Shown: piece by piece, positions 7,907 to 17,924 of the stretch
Layout: each line of letters starts with the position of its first letter
How positions within the stretch are numbered: the stretch's first letter is position 1
NCBI GenBank assembly: GCA_009829735.1
Contig: CM020618.1
Span: 12,692,568 to 12,756,567 of the forward strand
Origin: Pyropia yezoensis
Taxonomy: Eukaryota > Rhodophyta > Bangiophyceae > Bangiales > Bangiaceae
Direction: 5' to 3'
DNA length: 64,000 bases
The notes under the pieces: model-generated
What the model saw: the letters and a program-made list of their open reading frames with translations, nothing else
Database searches by the model: none
What the model was told of the DNA's origin: nothing
Made by a program: the position numbers and the translations under genes

Positions 7907-10900
7907 CTGGTGAAGCTGCTGCTGCTGCTGCTGCTGCTGCTGCCGCTGCTGCCGCGGCCGCTACAGGCAGCTCCTCATCTTCCTCATCGCCGTCGGTGCC
8001 CGCGCCGTATTTAAGTCGTGCTTCGGTTGGCAGTAAGGCTCGTCGGCGCCAGGCTGTCAAGGTAGGCACGCGGATTGTGCCCGTCTGTCCTGTTAGCGAG
8101 CACCCACCTGAAGCTGTCTCTCCCTCGCCTGAAGCATCAGCAGTCGCGCAAGCGCTGTTCGAGAAGTCAAAGTGTCCCCTTACGCACTTGCAGGCTGCGT
8201 TAACTGTGGCGTCGAAAGAGATCGCTCAAGACCTGTCGACAAGGCGAGCGCGCCTATCGCTACCGTGGTGGCCTCGGCGTCCGGACTCCCGCAATGTATG
8301 GCCACTTCAAGTGGTCGTCCCGAATGAGCTTGCTGCTCTCGCAGACGGCAAGCATCGCCCATTGACAGGTGAGCAGTCTGTGGTGGTTCCCACTTTCCAG
8401 GCATCACGAGCGCGTGCAACGTCGGTCGCGGAGCGGGTTGGCGACCTTCTTCTGCAAATGACCAAGGAGCCGCGTGCGCTAGATGCCGTGAGCAGTTTTG
8501 TGGATGGTCTGGATCGTGCCTTGCTGCTCAAGTCCGGGTCCTCGCGAGTGCCTCTCGTGGCTGCTATATCTGGCTATGGCGAGAAAGCACGCGATGAAGG
8601 CGCAGTTGCTGGCACATTGGCGGGCGGCACGGCGGGCGCGTCGACCTCGGGCGCGACGGCGGGCGTGGCAGGCGCGTCGGCTGCGGGCGCGGCGGCGGGC
8701 GCGGCGGGTGCGTCGGCTGCGGGCGCGGAGGCGGCTGCGGCGGCGGTGGCGACGGAGGACACGCCGCTTGGTGAGCGCTCTGGCGAGCGGCCGGAAGGGC
8801 CGGCGGAATTGCTGGCGGTCGAGCCGACGGACGAGGCGGCAATGGAGTCGGCGGGGAACGTGGCGGGAGAGGCGGCGGGTGAGATGGCTCGTGACTCGGC
8901 GGGTGACTCAGTGGCCATAAAGGAAAATCCGTCCACGCGTGGCTCGGTGGCCGCGGCGGTTGTCCCGACGACCGGCTACTCAACGAGCGCAACGACGAAA
9001 AAGGCGTCGAAATTCGCATCTTCGAAAGCACGCACTGCTTTGGCAGCTGCTTCGGCCAAGCGCCGCAAGCAAGGACGAGAGAAGAGAGAGAAGGCAGTTG
9101 CGGTGCGCTCAGTCAAGGCTGCGAAAGGACCCCGTGGAAAAGGCTCTCCCCAGTCATCCGGGGCAGGGGCACAAGTCGGCTCATCCTCGCGCTCTGCACC
9201 GTCGAGTGACGGTGATGTTGCGGCCGGGGCAAACACCTCGGCGGAAGAAGACGCGCGGCAGTCTGCCACGGCTGTTGCAGCTGCAAAACGAGCAGCGGCG
9301 GGTGTGCTTCAACTTGAGTTCAAAGGGCTGTTGCAGCTGCAAAACGAGCAGCGGCGGGTGTGCTTCAACTTGAGTTCAAAGGGCTCTCTCCGACGAAGAC
9401 GGTCAAGAAGGGCAAGCAGCCGGCTAAATCCTCCCGGCTCGCGAGGGCGGAATTTGCCGCGGGGGGCCCTTTGAAGGCGCCCCCTCGTGCAACAACGTCA
9501 TCTCAAGCAGCTGAACAGCCTGGTGGTGCCCGGCCGACCGTTGGAAAGAGTACTGCAACAGGACGAAAGCGCATACCGCCGCTGCGAAAGCCGCCTGGGC
9601 GACCAGCATGGCATCCTCCGCAACCCGTCGTCCGCCCATCGCCTGGGGTGTTGCCAACGGCGCCCGCTTCGGCCTCACACGCAGCCGCTGCTCAGGGGCC
9701 CAAGGCTCCATCGACTGCGGGCAAGCCGCCTTCAGGAGCGGCTTCTTCCGCCGAGGCCGCTGGACTGGCAGCTGCAGCCTCCTCGGTGGAAGGATTCAAG
9801 GCAGCGGTGGCGACATCTGAGAAGGAGCCTGCCCAGCCTCCCGCGTCAATCGAGATGGCGACAGCCGCGGGGCAGAAGGCCGCGGCTTCCTCACTTCGGT
9901 CCGCAACTCCAGCGTTGAGCACCTCTTCAGATGCGGCTGTCGTCCTTGCTCCCACACCCCCCACGGGGACTGGAACCGAAGCGATAGTCGCGAGTCCTCT
10001 TGCCCAGACTGCCGCGCCGGCGGTGGCGACAGCGGCACCAGCGGCGGCCGTGCCGGTCGTCAACGCTCTATCGGCGATAGCGGCCGCTAAGGCTCCCGAT
10101 GGCTCTGTGGCACACGCAAGGACTCGGACGGCAGCCACCGGCGCCTCTGTGGAGAATATGGCGGCCGAAACGATTCCCACAACATGTGTCACCGGGACGG
10201 CGGCTGCACGGTCTTCGCAGCGAGCTGCATCGCCCCCGCAGGCCCCCACGTCCTGGTTGGCGTGAGCAGCCAGACAAGGCCCTGCAGCTCGTCCGGCTCA
10301 ACCAGTTGCACCGGTGGCCACCATTTCCTTTACGGCGAATGTCTCGAAGAACGACACAAGGCAGTTGGCAACGGCCGGAATTCAGGCAGCTACCGCTCCA
10401 CCATCAAAATCGGCCGTTGAAGAGTCGGCAGAGCCTGCAGGAGAGAGTACCGTGGCTCTCGAAGCGGCTCGTGGGCTACGTACGCTGGCCCGGGTAGCAG
10501 ACGCAGCTGAGGTGCAGACGGTACCTGGCGTGGCTGCACACTCTGGCGGGGAGGCAGGCGCTCAGGACGCGCTGGGGGGTAATTCTGGGGGGGCGGAAGC
10601 ACCCTCGCATACGCTGGCGGGCAAGAATACGGGTATCACTGTCAAGAAGGCTGTGAAGGCCAGGGAGGAGCCTGCGGGCGCGCAAGCAGGCCTCAAGGCC
10701 GTGCCAATGTCACCGCCCACTTTGCGCAGAGGGCGCACTGCAGCGTCTTCGACAACATTGGAGGACTCGGTTTTGGTTGCAGTTGCCGCCCCAGCGAGGC
10801 ACGCTGTCGTCGAGACGACATGTAGCACTGACACGGATGTGCCGACCGTATCTTCTGCTGGCTTGAAGGACGCTGAGAGAACGGCGGGCAGTGATGCTTC

Positions 10901-11369
10901 CGTTGCCAGAGGCGACACAGACGGCGGCGATCGTCAACGCACTCAAGGACAACGGCTTCCCGGTGCTCTTGCGGCCCCTGAGACTGCCCGTACCCTGCGC
11001 AGTGGAACGTCGCAGTAGCCGGGCGTGGGCAAGCATACGACATCCGGGGCTCGCTTTGTGCACTTTGACGCGAAGCTTCCAGACAGCGCCATGGAGACCC
11101 GGTCGGGGAAGACTGGCAGTGCGTCCTTCGTTGCTGATCGACCTCAATCCCCGCGCTCCCCTCGGCCTGCAAAGAGGTCGGCGCCCACAAAGACGCAGAC
11201 TGCACCGCCCAAGGGCACTGGACGGGGCTTGACATCTGCCTCCGCACCTGTCGGCGGTGAGGTCAGCACATCCGTCGCAGGGAGAACCCGTAAGCGGCAA
11301 AAGGACGCCGAGTGTGCTTCTGAGGGAGAGCCATCCTCTCCAATGAAGACCCGCCGTACGAAGAAATAG
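7907..11369 (+). pseudogene. Broken Ala/Ser/Pro-rich ORF of unknown function
   Basis: An open frame runs from inside the LTR (ATG at 7864; the first ~14 codons are LTR-derived) through a (GCT)n poly-Ala tract to about 9326. A 56-bp tandem duplication then shifts the frame. Past it, the third frame is open to 11369 except for TGA at 10263-10265 and TAG at 11016-11018. Removing one repeat unit would make the two frames continuous, so these look like pieces of one gene damaged by the duplication and two stops. The product would be a low-complexity protein rich in Ala, Ser, Thr and Lys, ending in basic KRRK-like clusters, perhaps nuclear. No domain is recognised. Openness is partly expected from GC richness, so the reality of the gene is uncertain. 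It may belong to the neighbouring KDZ element. Confidence 0.45.
9271..9382 (+). repeat. 56-bp tandem duplication (two copies)
   Basis: Units 9271-9326 and 9327-9382 appear identical and begin GCTGTTGCAGCTGC. As 56 is not a multiple of three, the second copy is read in another frame and the upstream ORF ends soon after, at 9474. Confidence 0.95.
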
Positions 11370-11641
11370 CGCGAAGTGGCTCCTTGTTTGCTTTTTTTTT
11401 TAAGACGTTCTTAGTCCTCTTTCTTAAGTGATTTTCTGAAGGTCGTCCTTTTGTTAACGTGTGCACGTCAAGACGGCCACCGTCGCTTCGGTGGTCAAGT
11501 AACACTTCCGAGGCAACAGGAACAGGTCGGGAGGCAACCGGTCGGGCGCTGTCGGACGGCAGAGATTGTTCTCTACGAGTAGCAGTGACGTGAAGACTCA
11601 CTGGTGAGAAAGTAGTGCCAATGCTCTGCTTCGTGCCAGTT

Positions 11642-11733
11642 CGGCGCAATACGTTGCGCCAAACCGGCTTCTTTAGAACGCTTTAGATCGACCAGTGTTG
11701 TGCCGAAAACACGTTAACAGCATAATTCGGCAC
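11642..11733. repeat. Hairpin cluster, TTCGGC/GTGCCGAA family
   Basis: GGCGCAATACGTTGCGCC (11643-11660) is a stem with 7-bp arms and a 4-nt loop, preceded by TTC. GTGCCGAA (11700-11707) and TTCGGCAC (11726-11733) form a second inverted pair with 8-bp arms. Related hairpins lie at 23496, 25306, 25371 and 34490. This cluster sits about 180 bp upstream of the KDZ transposase and may mark an element end. Confidence 0.6.
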
Positions 11734-11912
11734 GAAATCAATACTCTACGCCACTTGGTATGGCACCGCCTCTCGCGCCTTGGTGTCGTGTCGGCAACAC
11801 GTCACTCACGCTCCTGTGCAAGCAGTGCCCACCCTTGTCACCCGGCGCACCTCGAGCCGATTGGCGCTTGTCGTGATTTTCCTCCTCTTTCGACGACACA
11901 CTTCCAACGACT

Positions 11913-13385
11913 TTGGCGAGTTTTGCGTTTCACCAGGATGAGCTCGTCGGGACCCGGCTCATCGGGGCACTCTACGCCTGCTGCAGAAGAGCAAGCCGCA
12001 GCACCCGCTGCTCGACCCGCGCGCTTTCAGTGCTTGCCGTCAACTTCTTTCCTCCTTCCGAAAACCCTGACGTCACGGCAAACCGATGGAGAAAAGTGCA
12101 CCTGCTCTTCTCGGCCATGCTGGCAGAGCCAGCCCTCAACGTCTTCGGCGGCTGTGACCTCGTGGATGTGCAGCTTCTAGGACATGCGTTGGCCAATGGT
12201 GTTCTAAGTTCAGAGTGGCTGAGCCTGGCGCAGTGTGTCCGTAATGTCGTCTTCGTTTGGCACTTTCTTCTGCTGGTCAAGAGGCGCATGGACGAAGATC
12301 CGCTGTTGGCGCACGCCGTTGGAGAGCTCATCCTCTTTGCTGCTTCCCGGGGCCCTGCTGCGACGGACCTGTGGGAGACCAAGGCGTCAGAAGCCGCAAA
12401 GGAGTATCGCGCCATGTGGCAGGACACATCGGCGGAGCAGTATCAAGAGTGGGCAGCGGCCCAAGGCGTGGAGCCAGCTGTGACCCATATTGTTGGCCAC
12501 GCAGCAGTCCAAGCTCGCATTCTGGAGCAAGCCGAGGAAGAGCGCACGGGTCAAGCGTGGCCAGGCCGGAAGCTGGTAAGACCTTACCCTGAGGATGCGA
12601 CAGCAGTGCGAGACCGACGGAGAGCATCACGACGACGCCGCCGGACACCTCGGCCCGTACAGCGTCGCCGCCGTCGTCGCCCGAACAACAGGCTGCTTAC
12701 CCGACAGCGGTGCACCTGGGACGCTGATAACTGCCGGCACGGGTACCCCCAGTCGCTCATTCGCGGACCGGGTGTGTTAACGTTTATGTGTGGATGTGGC
12801 TACATCATCGGGTTCGAGCTGCTAAGGGAGACGGAGAGTCCGGCCCACCTGGTCGCAGCGCTTGCTCAGCGCTTTGTGCGGATGCCGCGAGTGGTGTACT
12901 GCGACACTGCCTGCCAAACTCAGCGGAACGCGCTTCGCCGCGTACCCTGGCTCCTGACTGAAGACGAGGTTTCTTTCTTCATCGACCGCTTCCATCAATG
13001 CGGGCACGTGTGCTCACCTGTTTTTGAGGCCGACGAGTATCCCGAGATTTCGCGGGGACATGACACGTCAAGCGCCGAGCGGCAACACGCCATCAAGAAG
13101 AAGTCCAAGTCATCCCTGACCTACATGTCTCAGCACCGTTTCATCGTGCGCTCAAGATACATGGCGGCGTACAACAACATTCGCGTGTCACAGAAGCGGG
13201 AAGCCATGGCTAAAAGCGTTGTTGCCCGCGCGGCCAACAAGGCGCTCGTGCCGCTGGAGATCCAGCACCAGACGGTAGAGTCATACTACCACAAGGCCAT
13301 GGTGGACCGCTGCGAGGTGACGGGCTGCAATTGCCGGGAAGGCATCCCTGCAGGTCAATCGCTTGGCCTCGAGAAGAAGCTTTGA
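11913..13385 (+). CDS. KDZ (Kyakuja-Dileera-Zisupton) type transposase, catalytic part
   Basis: The 490-residue ORF has its recognisable core in the C-terminal 200 residues. A zinc-binding FMCGCGYIIGF segment is followed by ETESP, VVYCDTACQ, IDRFHQCGH, SSAERQHA and LTYMSQH blocks. This pattern (Cys/His segment, then Y-x-D-x-ACQ, D-R-x-H, and an E in the next block) is that of KDZ/HMGXB3-like RNase H-fold transposases; the D of CDTACQ and E of SAERQ are likely catalytic. The middle is an Arg-rich linker. The upstream part is unusual and no SWIM or CxC region is present in this frame, so the gene may be truncated or have further exons. A second, frameshifted copy of the last third lies after the assembly gap. 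A SET-domain gene lies convergently 2.6 kb downstream. Confidence 0.72.
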   Translation: MASFAFHQDELVGTRLIGALYACCRRASRSTRCSTRALSVLAVNFFPPSENPDVTANRWRKVHLLFSAMLAEPALNVFGGCDLVDVQLLGHALANGVLSSEWLSLAQCVRNVVFVWHFLLLVKRRMDEDPLLAHAVGELILFAASRGPAATDLWETKASEAAKEYRAMWQDTSAEQYQEWAAAQGVEPAVTHIVGHAAVQARILEQAEEERTGQAWPGRKLVRPYPEDATAVRDRRRASRRRRRTPRPVQRRRRRRPNNRLLTRQRCTWDADNCRHGYPQSLIRGPGVLTFMCGCGYIIGFELLRETESPAHLVAALAQRFVRMPRVVYCDTACQTQRNALRRVPWLLTEDEVSFFIDRFHQCGHVCSPVFEADEYPEISRGHDTSSAERQHAIKKKSKSSLTYMSQHRFIVRSRYMAAYNNIRVSQKREAMAKSVVARAANKALVPLEIQHQTVESYYHKAMVDRCEVTGCNCREGIPAGQSLGLEKKL

Positions 13386-15943
13386 CTGGGTAGCGCGTAG
13401 GTGAGGCCGATGATAGTGGCAAGAGCTAAGGACCATTTAAGCTCGGCGTGTGCCGCTACCGCAGAATACATACTGTTGCAGCAGAAGATCTCTCGACGAG
13501 AGGTGTAAGGATAGTTCCCAGCGCGTCCCCCACAGTCACAACAACGTCTTCCAGAACGCCTACGCCTCTGCCACGCACGACACCGGCCGATCGGGTTCGA
13601 TTGCACGCAAGATCACCGGCGTCGTAGGGCGCGCGTGGGGCACTGTCACTCCCCCCATCCCGGCGGCAGTCATGGCCATTCCCCGCCACCCCCAACCCCC
13701 GCTGGTCCGGGGGGCGCTGGTCCGGGGGGGAGGCTGACCCACTGTTTTTGCTTCAGCCACAAGATGGGCCACAGCATTGCCGTTCCGCACCCCCCCACGT
13801 GCATTCGCGAAGGACGTCCGACGCACGGTATGGCCGCCACTGCTCGACTGTTGACGGACAGCTTGGCGACGTCGGGAGTACTCCACCCCCAGGCCTAGGC
13901 GGGGGGGGCACAGCCGCGCTATACGTATACCCACAGACACCTGCAACGATAGAGGTGCATCGCTACATGCCTCTTGCGCACAACGGCGCAACACCAATTT
14001 GTCGCCTCATCAATCTTGCCTTACGCGTCGCTTTTTCCGTTCTCCCGCTCACTTGCAGACCGCCACAGTCACAGCCTGCAGATCGGACGTCGCGTTCCAT
14101 TCTTCCCGAGCCCATTGGGAGACAGCCCGCCACCCTCTCAGGGCCAGGTCGCACGAGGGGCTTCCTGCCGCACTGCCTTCAGCAGCAGTATGAGAAGCGT
14201 CAGAAGTGTACCTGGGGGCTGACCCACCCGCAGAAGGAACACTACGGCAGCACTCGCTGAAGGGCGACCGGTGCGTCTGCCGGCCGCCAGCGCTTCAGAC
14301 GGGCGTCAGAGCGATTACCAGGATGAGTTACACAGCAACTACAGGGCATGTCATGCCGCTGACTGTGACTTACCACACGAGATATTAATTTCTTATCCCT
14401 GAGAACTCGCGTTTGCCAATCACGTGAGACGTGACCGCCGTATCGGCTCATCGAAGCGCATGGTTCCCCACGAGATTGGCATGAAGTATGCTCAGATTGT
14501 ACTTCTTAAAAGAACTCTCGCAGCTTGAGCACGCGGTGGCACTGCCGATGGCACGAATACCGACCTCCTCTTCGGCATCATCGAGTATGCTCAGCTACCA
14601 GGCAGTCTCTGCCTCTGCCATCGCTGCGAGAGCGAAACTTCATTTTAGACCGGTGACTGTCGGCGGCGCGGACGACTGCGAATACCGCTCCGCCGCCTTT
14701 CCGCTTGGCTCCTTGAATAACGCACTCACATAACGCACTCACAGCGAGCCAAGCGTGAAGCAACACTCCAGCGCTGGACAGAAGCCGGCGGTGGAAGAGC
14801 CCCGCCGTTGCCGTTGGCCCAAGCACTACCACCGCAGCCACACGCGTCAAGCAGCTACGTCCACCGGGCAGTGACTTTACCACAAGCGTGTCTGCCGAGC
14901 ACCCCTGCTCTGTGGGCAACGTCGGTGGCGTTCTGAATCGCGGGCTGTTGGGACTGAGCGGGAGCAGGCCCAAGTAGGTGGGCTTGCCCCGGCATTCCCA
15001 GGGGCACGTAGCGGTGGACCCACAGTGGACCGCTGCTGACACGTGCAGCAGGATGCGGAGAGGACGTGGGCCGCCGGCAGGCTGTGTGCCGCCGGCTGGG
15101 ACGGTGCCCCCCTGTACGGGAGGGACTGTACCCACTGTGTGTGGGTATGACGTACGGGCGAATTGGAGCCGGGCGACCGGCGGCTAGTGCACACCGCACA
15201 CGTCACCGAGGGGAGGGTGAGGGTGCGGGGAGTGCGCGGGAGTGCTGCCCACAGGCAGGCGTTCCCGCTAGGAGAGGACGGCTGCACGGGCAATACGCCC
15301 GAGCGGCAAGGCCGTCGGCAAACAGGCCGAGGCGGCAAGGCGACCGGCGGCTGGCCCGGGGCAGGACCGCCGGGCAGCACGCCCGGGGAGGCGCAAGGCC
15401 CACTGCGTGCTGGGCGGGCGCCTCCGAGAGGGTCGATAAGGACGGGCCTCGTGGGCTAGCCACGGGCGTCCCAGCGAAACGAGGGAACTTTGCTTGTGGA
15501 CGACCGGTCTGTGTGCACCCGGTGTCGGGGCGGGTGCGGGAGAGCGCGACGGCACGCCCGGCATGTGGTCAGGGACCCTCTTCCCCCTTTGTCTACAACA
15601 GCGGCCAACGCAAAGGAGCTGTGGGAAGGACACCTTCCGATGCCGCTGCTCGCAGCCGCCACGCCCTTCGAGTTGACGGGGTTGGGGATGCGCGGCGGAA
15701 TCTAGGTCGCAAGTTGCTTGCTTGCGCATCCGACGACAAGCACCGAAGCGGGGCGACTTTGCGTTGACGACTTTGGGTTTCTGGTTGGGACGGGAGAGAC
15801 GGAGAGTAGAGGAGGGACGATGAGATTCACAAGGAGAGAATTTTTGTAGCACTATGCGCCGTCTCGCGCACCAAGGCGCGAATCGACTCCAACGCTCACT
15901 CCCTCAAGCACACAAAGCACCCCGCACAAACTCTAAACGACTC
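13386..15943. other. No gene recognised between KDZ transposase and SET gene
   Basis: The stretch holds several short ORFs on both strands with no family resemblance and no codon pattern favouring one frame. It includes GC-rich segments near 15.0-15.5 kb. It repeats after the gap (about 17925-20478). It may be untranslated or non-coding sequence of the KDZ element. Confidence 0.5.
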
Positions 15944-16741
15944 TCAAAGCGCAGGGTGCTTGTAAGCGTCCCCATAGTTCACAAGGACCTCCTCACCTGC
16001 GGCAATGGTCTGCGTCACATACACGTACGACAAGCCGGGCACGACGAGCTGCGACGACGCCGACACAGGGTCGTGAGTCTGGTAGAAGCGAGCGTTGCTC
16101 AGGTAGTGAGGGCGGTGGTCATTAACAAATCCCGCAGCACAGAAGGAGGCGGGGACAACCCAACACGAGCGACTGCTAGGTGACCGCGTCGCAAACGACG
16201 TCTTTGTCGCGAGCTCCGTTGCAACGAAGAAGTGGTCAAAGCGCGCCCGCCGCTGCGACCAGAAGCAGCGATCCATCCGGAGCTCCAACGACTTCTTCTG
16301 CCACACAGTTGCAGTACAGCGCAGCGCCCGAGGGAGACTGCTGGGCCCATAAATGACGCTGTCGGCGCTAGGGGAGCTCGCCGCCGCGTCGAGGTCCTTG
16401 TACATGAGCTGTCCGAAGAAAGGCAGGATACGCTCCCCCTCAAGCAGAGGCCGCGCCGCAAACACCCCTCGACCATGAACAGTGGACGGCGCTATAAACG
16501 TGCCGCATGCGGCAGCGTCCGCCGCCAGCATGTCGTCCTTGTTAGCAGCGTGCAGGAGGACTTCCAGCTCTGCCTGGGTCCAGTGGTGGACAGGAACACA
16601 GTCCAGCGGCCATCCACCGCTCGCCGCGACCATCTTCGGCAGCGTCATGAGCTCTGCGACAACCGGGGCAGAAAGGCAAGTGTATGCCGGAAGCCTCCGC
16701 GGGGGAGCCCACCCGAGGCCCGCCCGCGCTGGGCGGAACAT
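15944..16741 (-). CDS. SET-domain protein (putative protein-lysine methyltransferase), copy 1
   Basis: This 265-residue protein carries a SET domain. The opening HGRGVFAARPLLEGERI matches the N-terminal SET strand that binds S-adenosylmethionine. VNDHRPHYLSNARF corresponds to the NHS-type cofactor motif, with D in place of the usual first-position residue and the downstream N kept. The C-terminal EEVLVNYGDAY matches the E-L-x-x-x-YG motif. The middle is an insert of about 100 residues. No post-SET cysteine cluster is seen. The substrate cannot be told; small SET proteins methylate either histones or other proteins. The gene is convergent with the KDZ transposase and probably lies inside the same element. 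An apparently identical ORF lies at 20479-21276 beyond the gap. Confidence 0.75.
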   Translation of the reverse strand: MFRPARAGLGWAPPRRLPAYTCLSAPVVAELMTLPKMVAASGGWPLDCVPVHHWTQAELEVLLHAANKDDMLAADAAACGTFIAPSTVHGRGVFAARPLLEGERILPFFGQLMYKDLDAAASSPSADSVIYGPSSLPRALRCTATVWQKKSLELRMDRCFWSQRRARFDHFFVATELATKTSFATRSPSSRSCWVVPASFCAAGFVNDHRPHYLSNARFYQTHDPVSASSQLVVPGLSYVYVTQTIAAGEEVLVNYGDAYKHPAL

Positions 16742-16819
16742 GCTTGAGCGTCAGAGAATGGGGGAGGGGAACAGGGAGATGCGCTTACAACAAATTGGAG
16801 TAGTGGAGACGGGAGGGGG

Positions 16820-17319
16820 NNNNNNNNNNNNNNNNNNNNNNNNNNNNNNNNNNNNNNNNNNNNNNNNNNNNNNNNNNNNNNNNNNNNNNNNNNNNNNNNN
16901 NNNNNNNNNNNNNNNNNNNNNNNNNNNNNNNNNNNNNNNNNNNNNNNNNNNNNNNNNNNNNNNNNNNNNNNNNNNNNNNNNNNNNNNNNNNNNNNNNNNN
17001 NNNNNNNNNNNNNNNNNNNNNNNNNNNNNNNNNNNNNNNNNNNNNNNNNNNNNNNNNNNNNNNNNNNNNNNNNNNNNNNNNNNNNNNNNNNNNNNNNNNN
17101 NNNNNNNNNNNNNNNNNNNNNNNNNNNNNNNNNNNNNNNNNNNNNNNNNNNNNNNNNNNNNNNNNNNNNNNNNNNNNNNNNNNNNNNNNNNNNNNNNNNN
17201 NNNNNNNNNNNNNNNNNNNNNNNNNNNNNNNNNNNNNNNNNNNNNNNNNNNNNNNNNNNNNNNNNNNNNNNNNNNNNNNNNNNNNNNNNNNNNNNNNNNN
17301 NNNNNNNNNNNNNNNNNNN
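16820..17319. other. Assembly gap, exactly 500 N
   Basis: A round number of unknown bases indicates a scaffold gap of arbitrary size. The flanks are copies of the same sequence: the left contig ends with material that the right contig begins with. That is the pattern of two overlapping contigs that were not merged. Confidence 0.98.
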
Positions 17320-17924
17320 AACGTTTATGTGTGGATGTGGCTACATCATCGGGTTCGAGCTGCTAAGGAGACGGAGAGTCCGGCCCACCTGGTCGCAGCG
17401 CTTGCTCAGCGCTTTGTGCGGATGCCGCGAGTGGTGTACTGCGACACTGCCTGCCAAACTCAGCGGAACGCGCTTCGCCGCGTACCCTGGCTCCTGACTG
17501 AAGACGAGGTTTCTTTCTTCATCGACCGCTTCCATCAATGCGGGCACGTGTGCTCACCTGTTTTTGAGGCCGACGAGTATCCCGAGATTTCGCGGGACAT
17601 GACACGTCAAGCGCCGAGCGGCAACACGCCATCAAGAAGAAGTCCAAGTCATCCCTGACCTACATGTCTCAGCACCGTTTCATCGTGCGCTCAAGATACA
17701 TGGCGGCGTACAACAACATTCGCGTGTCACAGAAGCGGGAAGCCATGGCTAAAAGCGTTGTTGCCCGCGCGGCCAACAAGGCGCTCGTGCCGCTGGAGAT
17801 CCAGCACCAGACGGTAGAGTCATACTACCACAAGGCCATGGTGGACCGCTGCGAGGTGACGGGCTGCAATTGCCGGGAAGGCATCCCTGCAGGTCAATCG
17901 CTTGGCCTCGAGAAGAAGCTTTGA
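17320..17924 (+). pseudogene. KDZ transposase 3' part, frameshifted second copy
   Basis: The sequence corresponds to the last 200 codons of the transposase at 11913-13385. One base is missing near 17369 and one near 17597, so the frame is split into ORFs at 17329-17658 and 17664-17924. Because the changes are homopolymer indels and the flanks look like an assembly overlap, sequencing error is more likely than true decay. Confidence 0.8.

Larger units (their letters stand above)
12779..16819. repeat. Copy 1 of a ~4.04 kb block repeated after the gap
   Basis: The block starts within the KDZ transposase at AACGTTTATGTG and runs to the gap. It recurs from 17320 onwards. By eye, all differences are single-base length changes in short homopolymers, and no substitution was seen. 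Where the frame can be judged (near 12828 and 13056), copy 1 keeps the transposase frame open and copy 2 does not. Confidence 0.93.
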
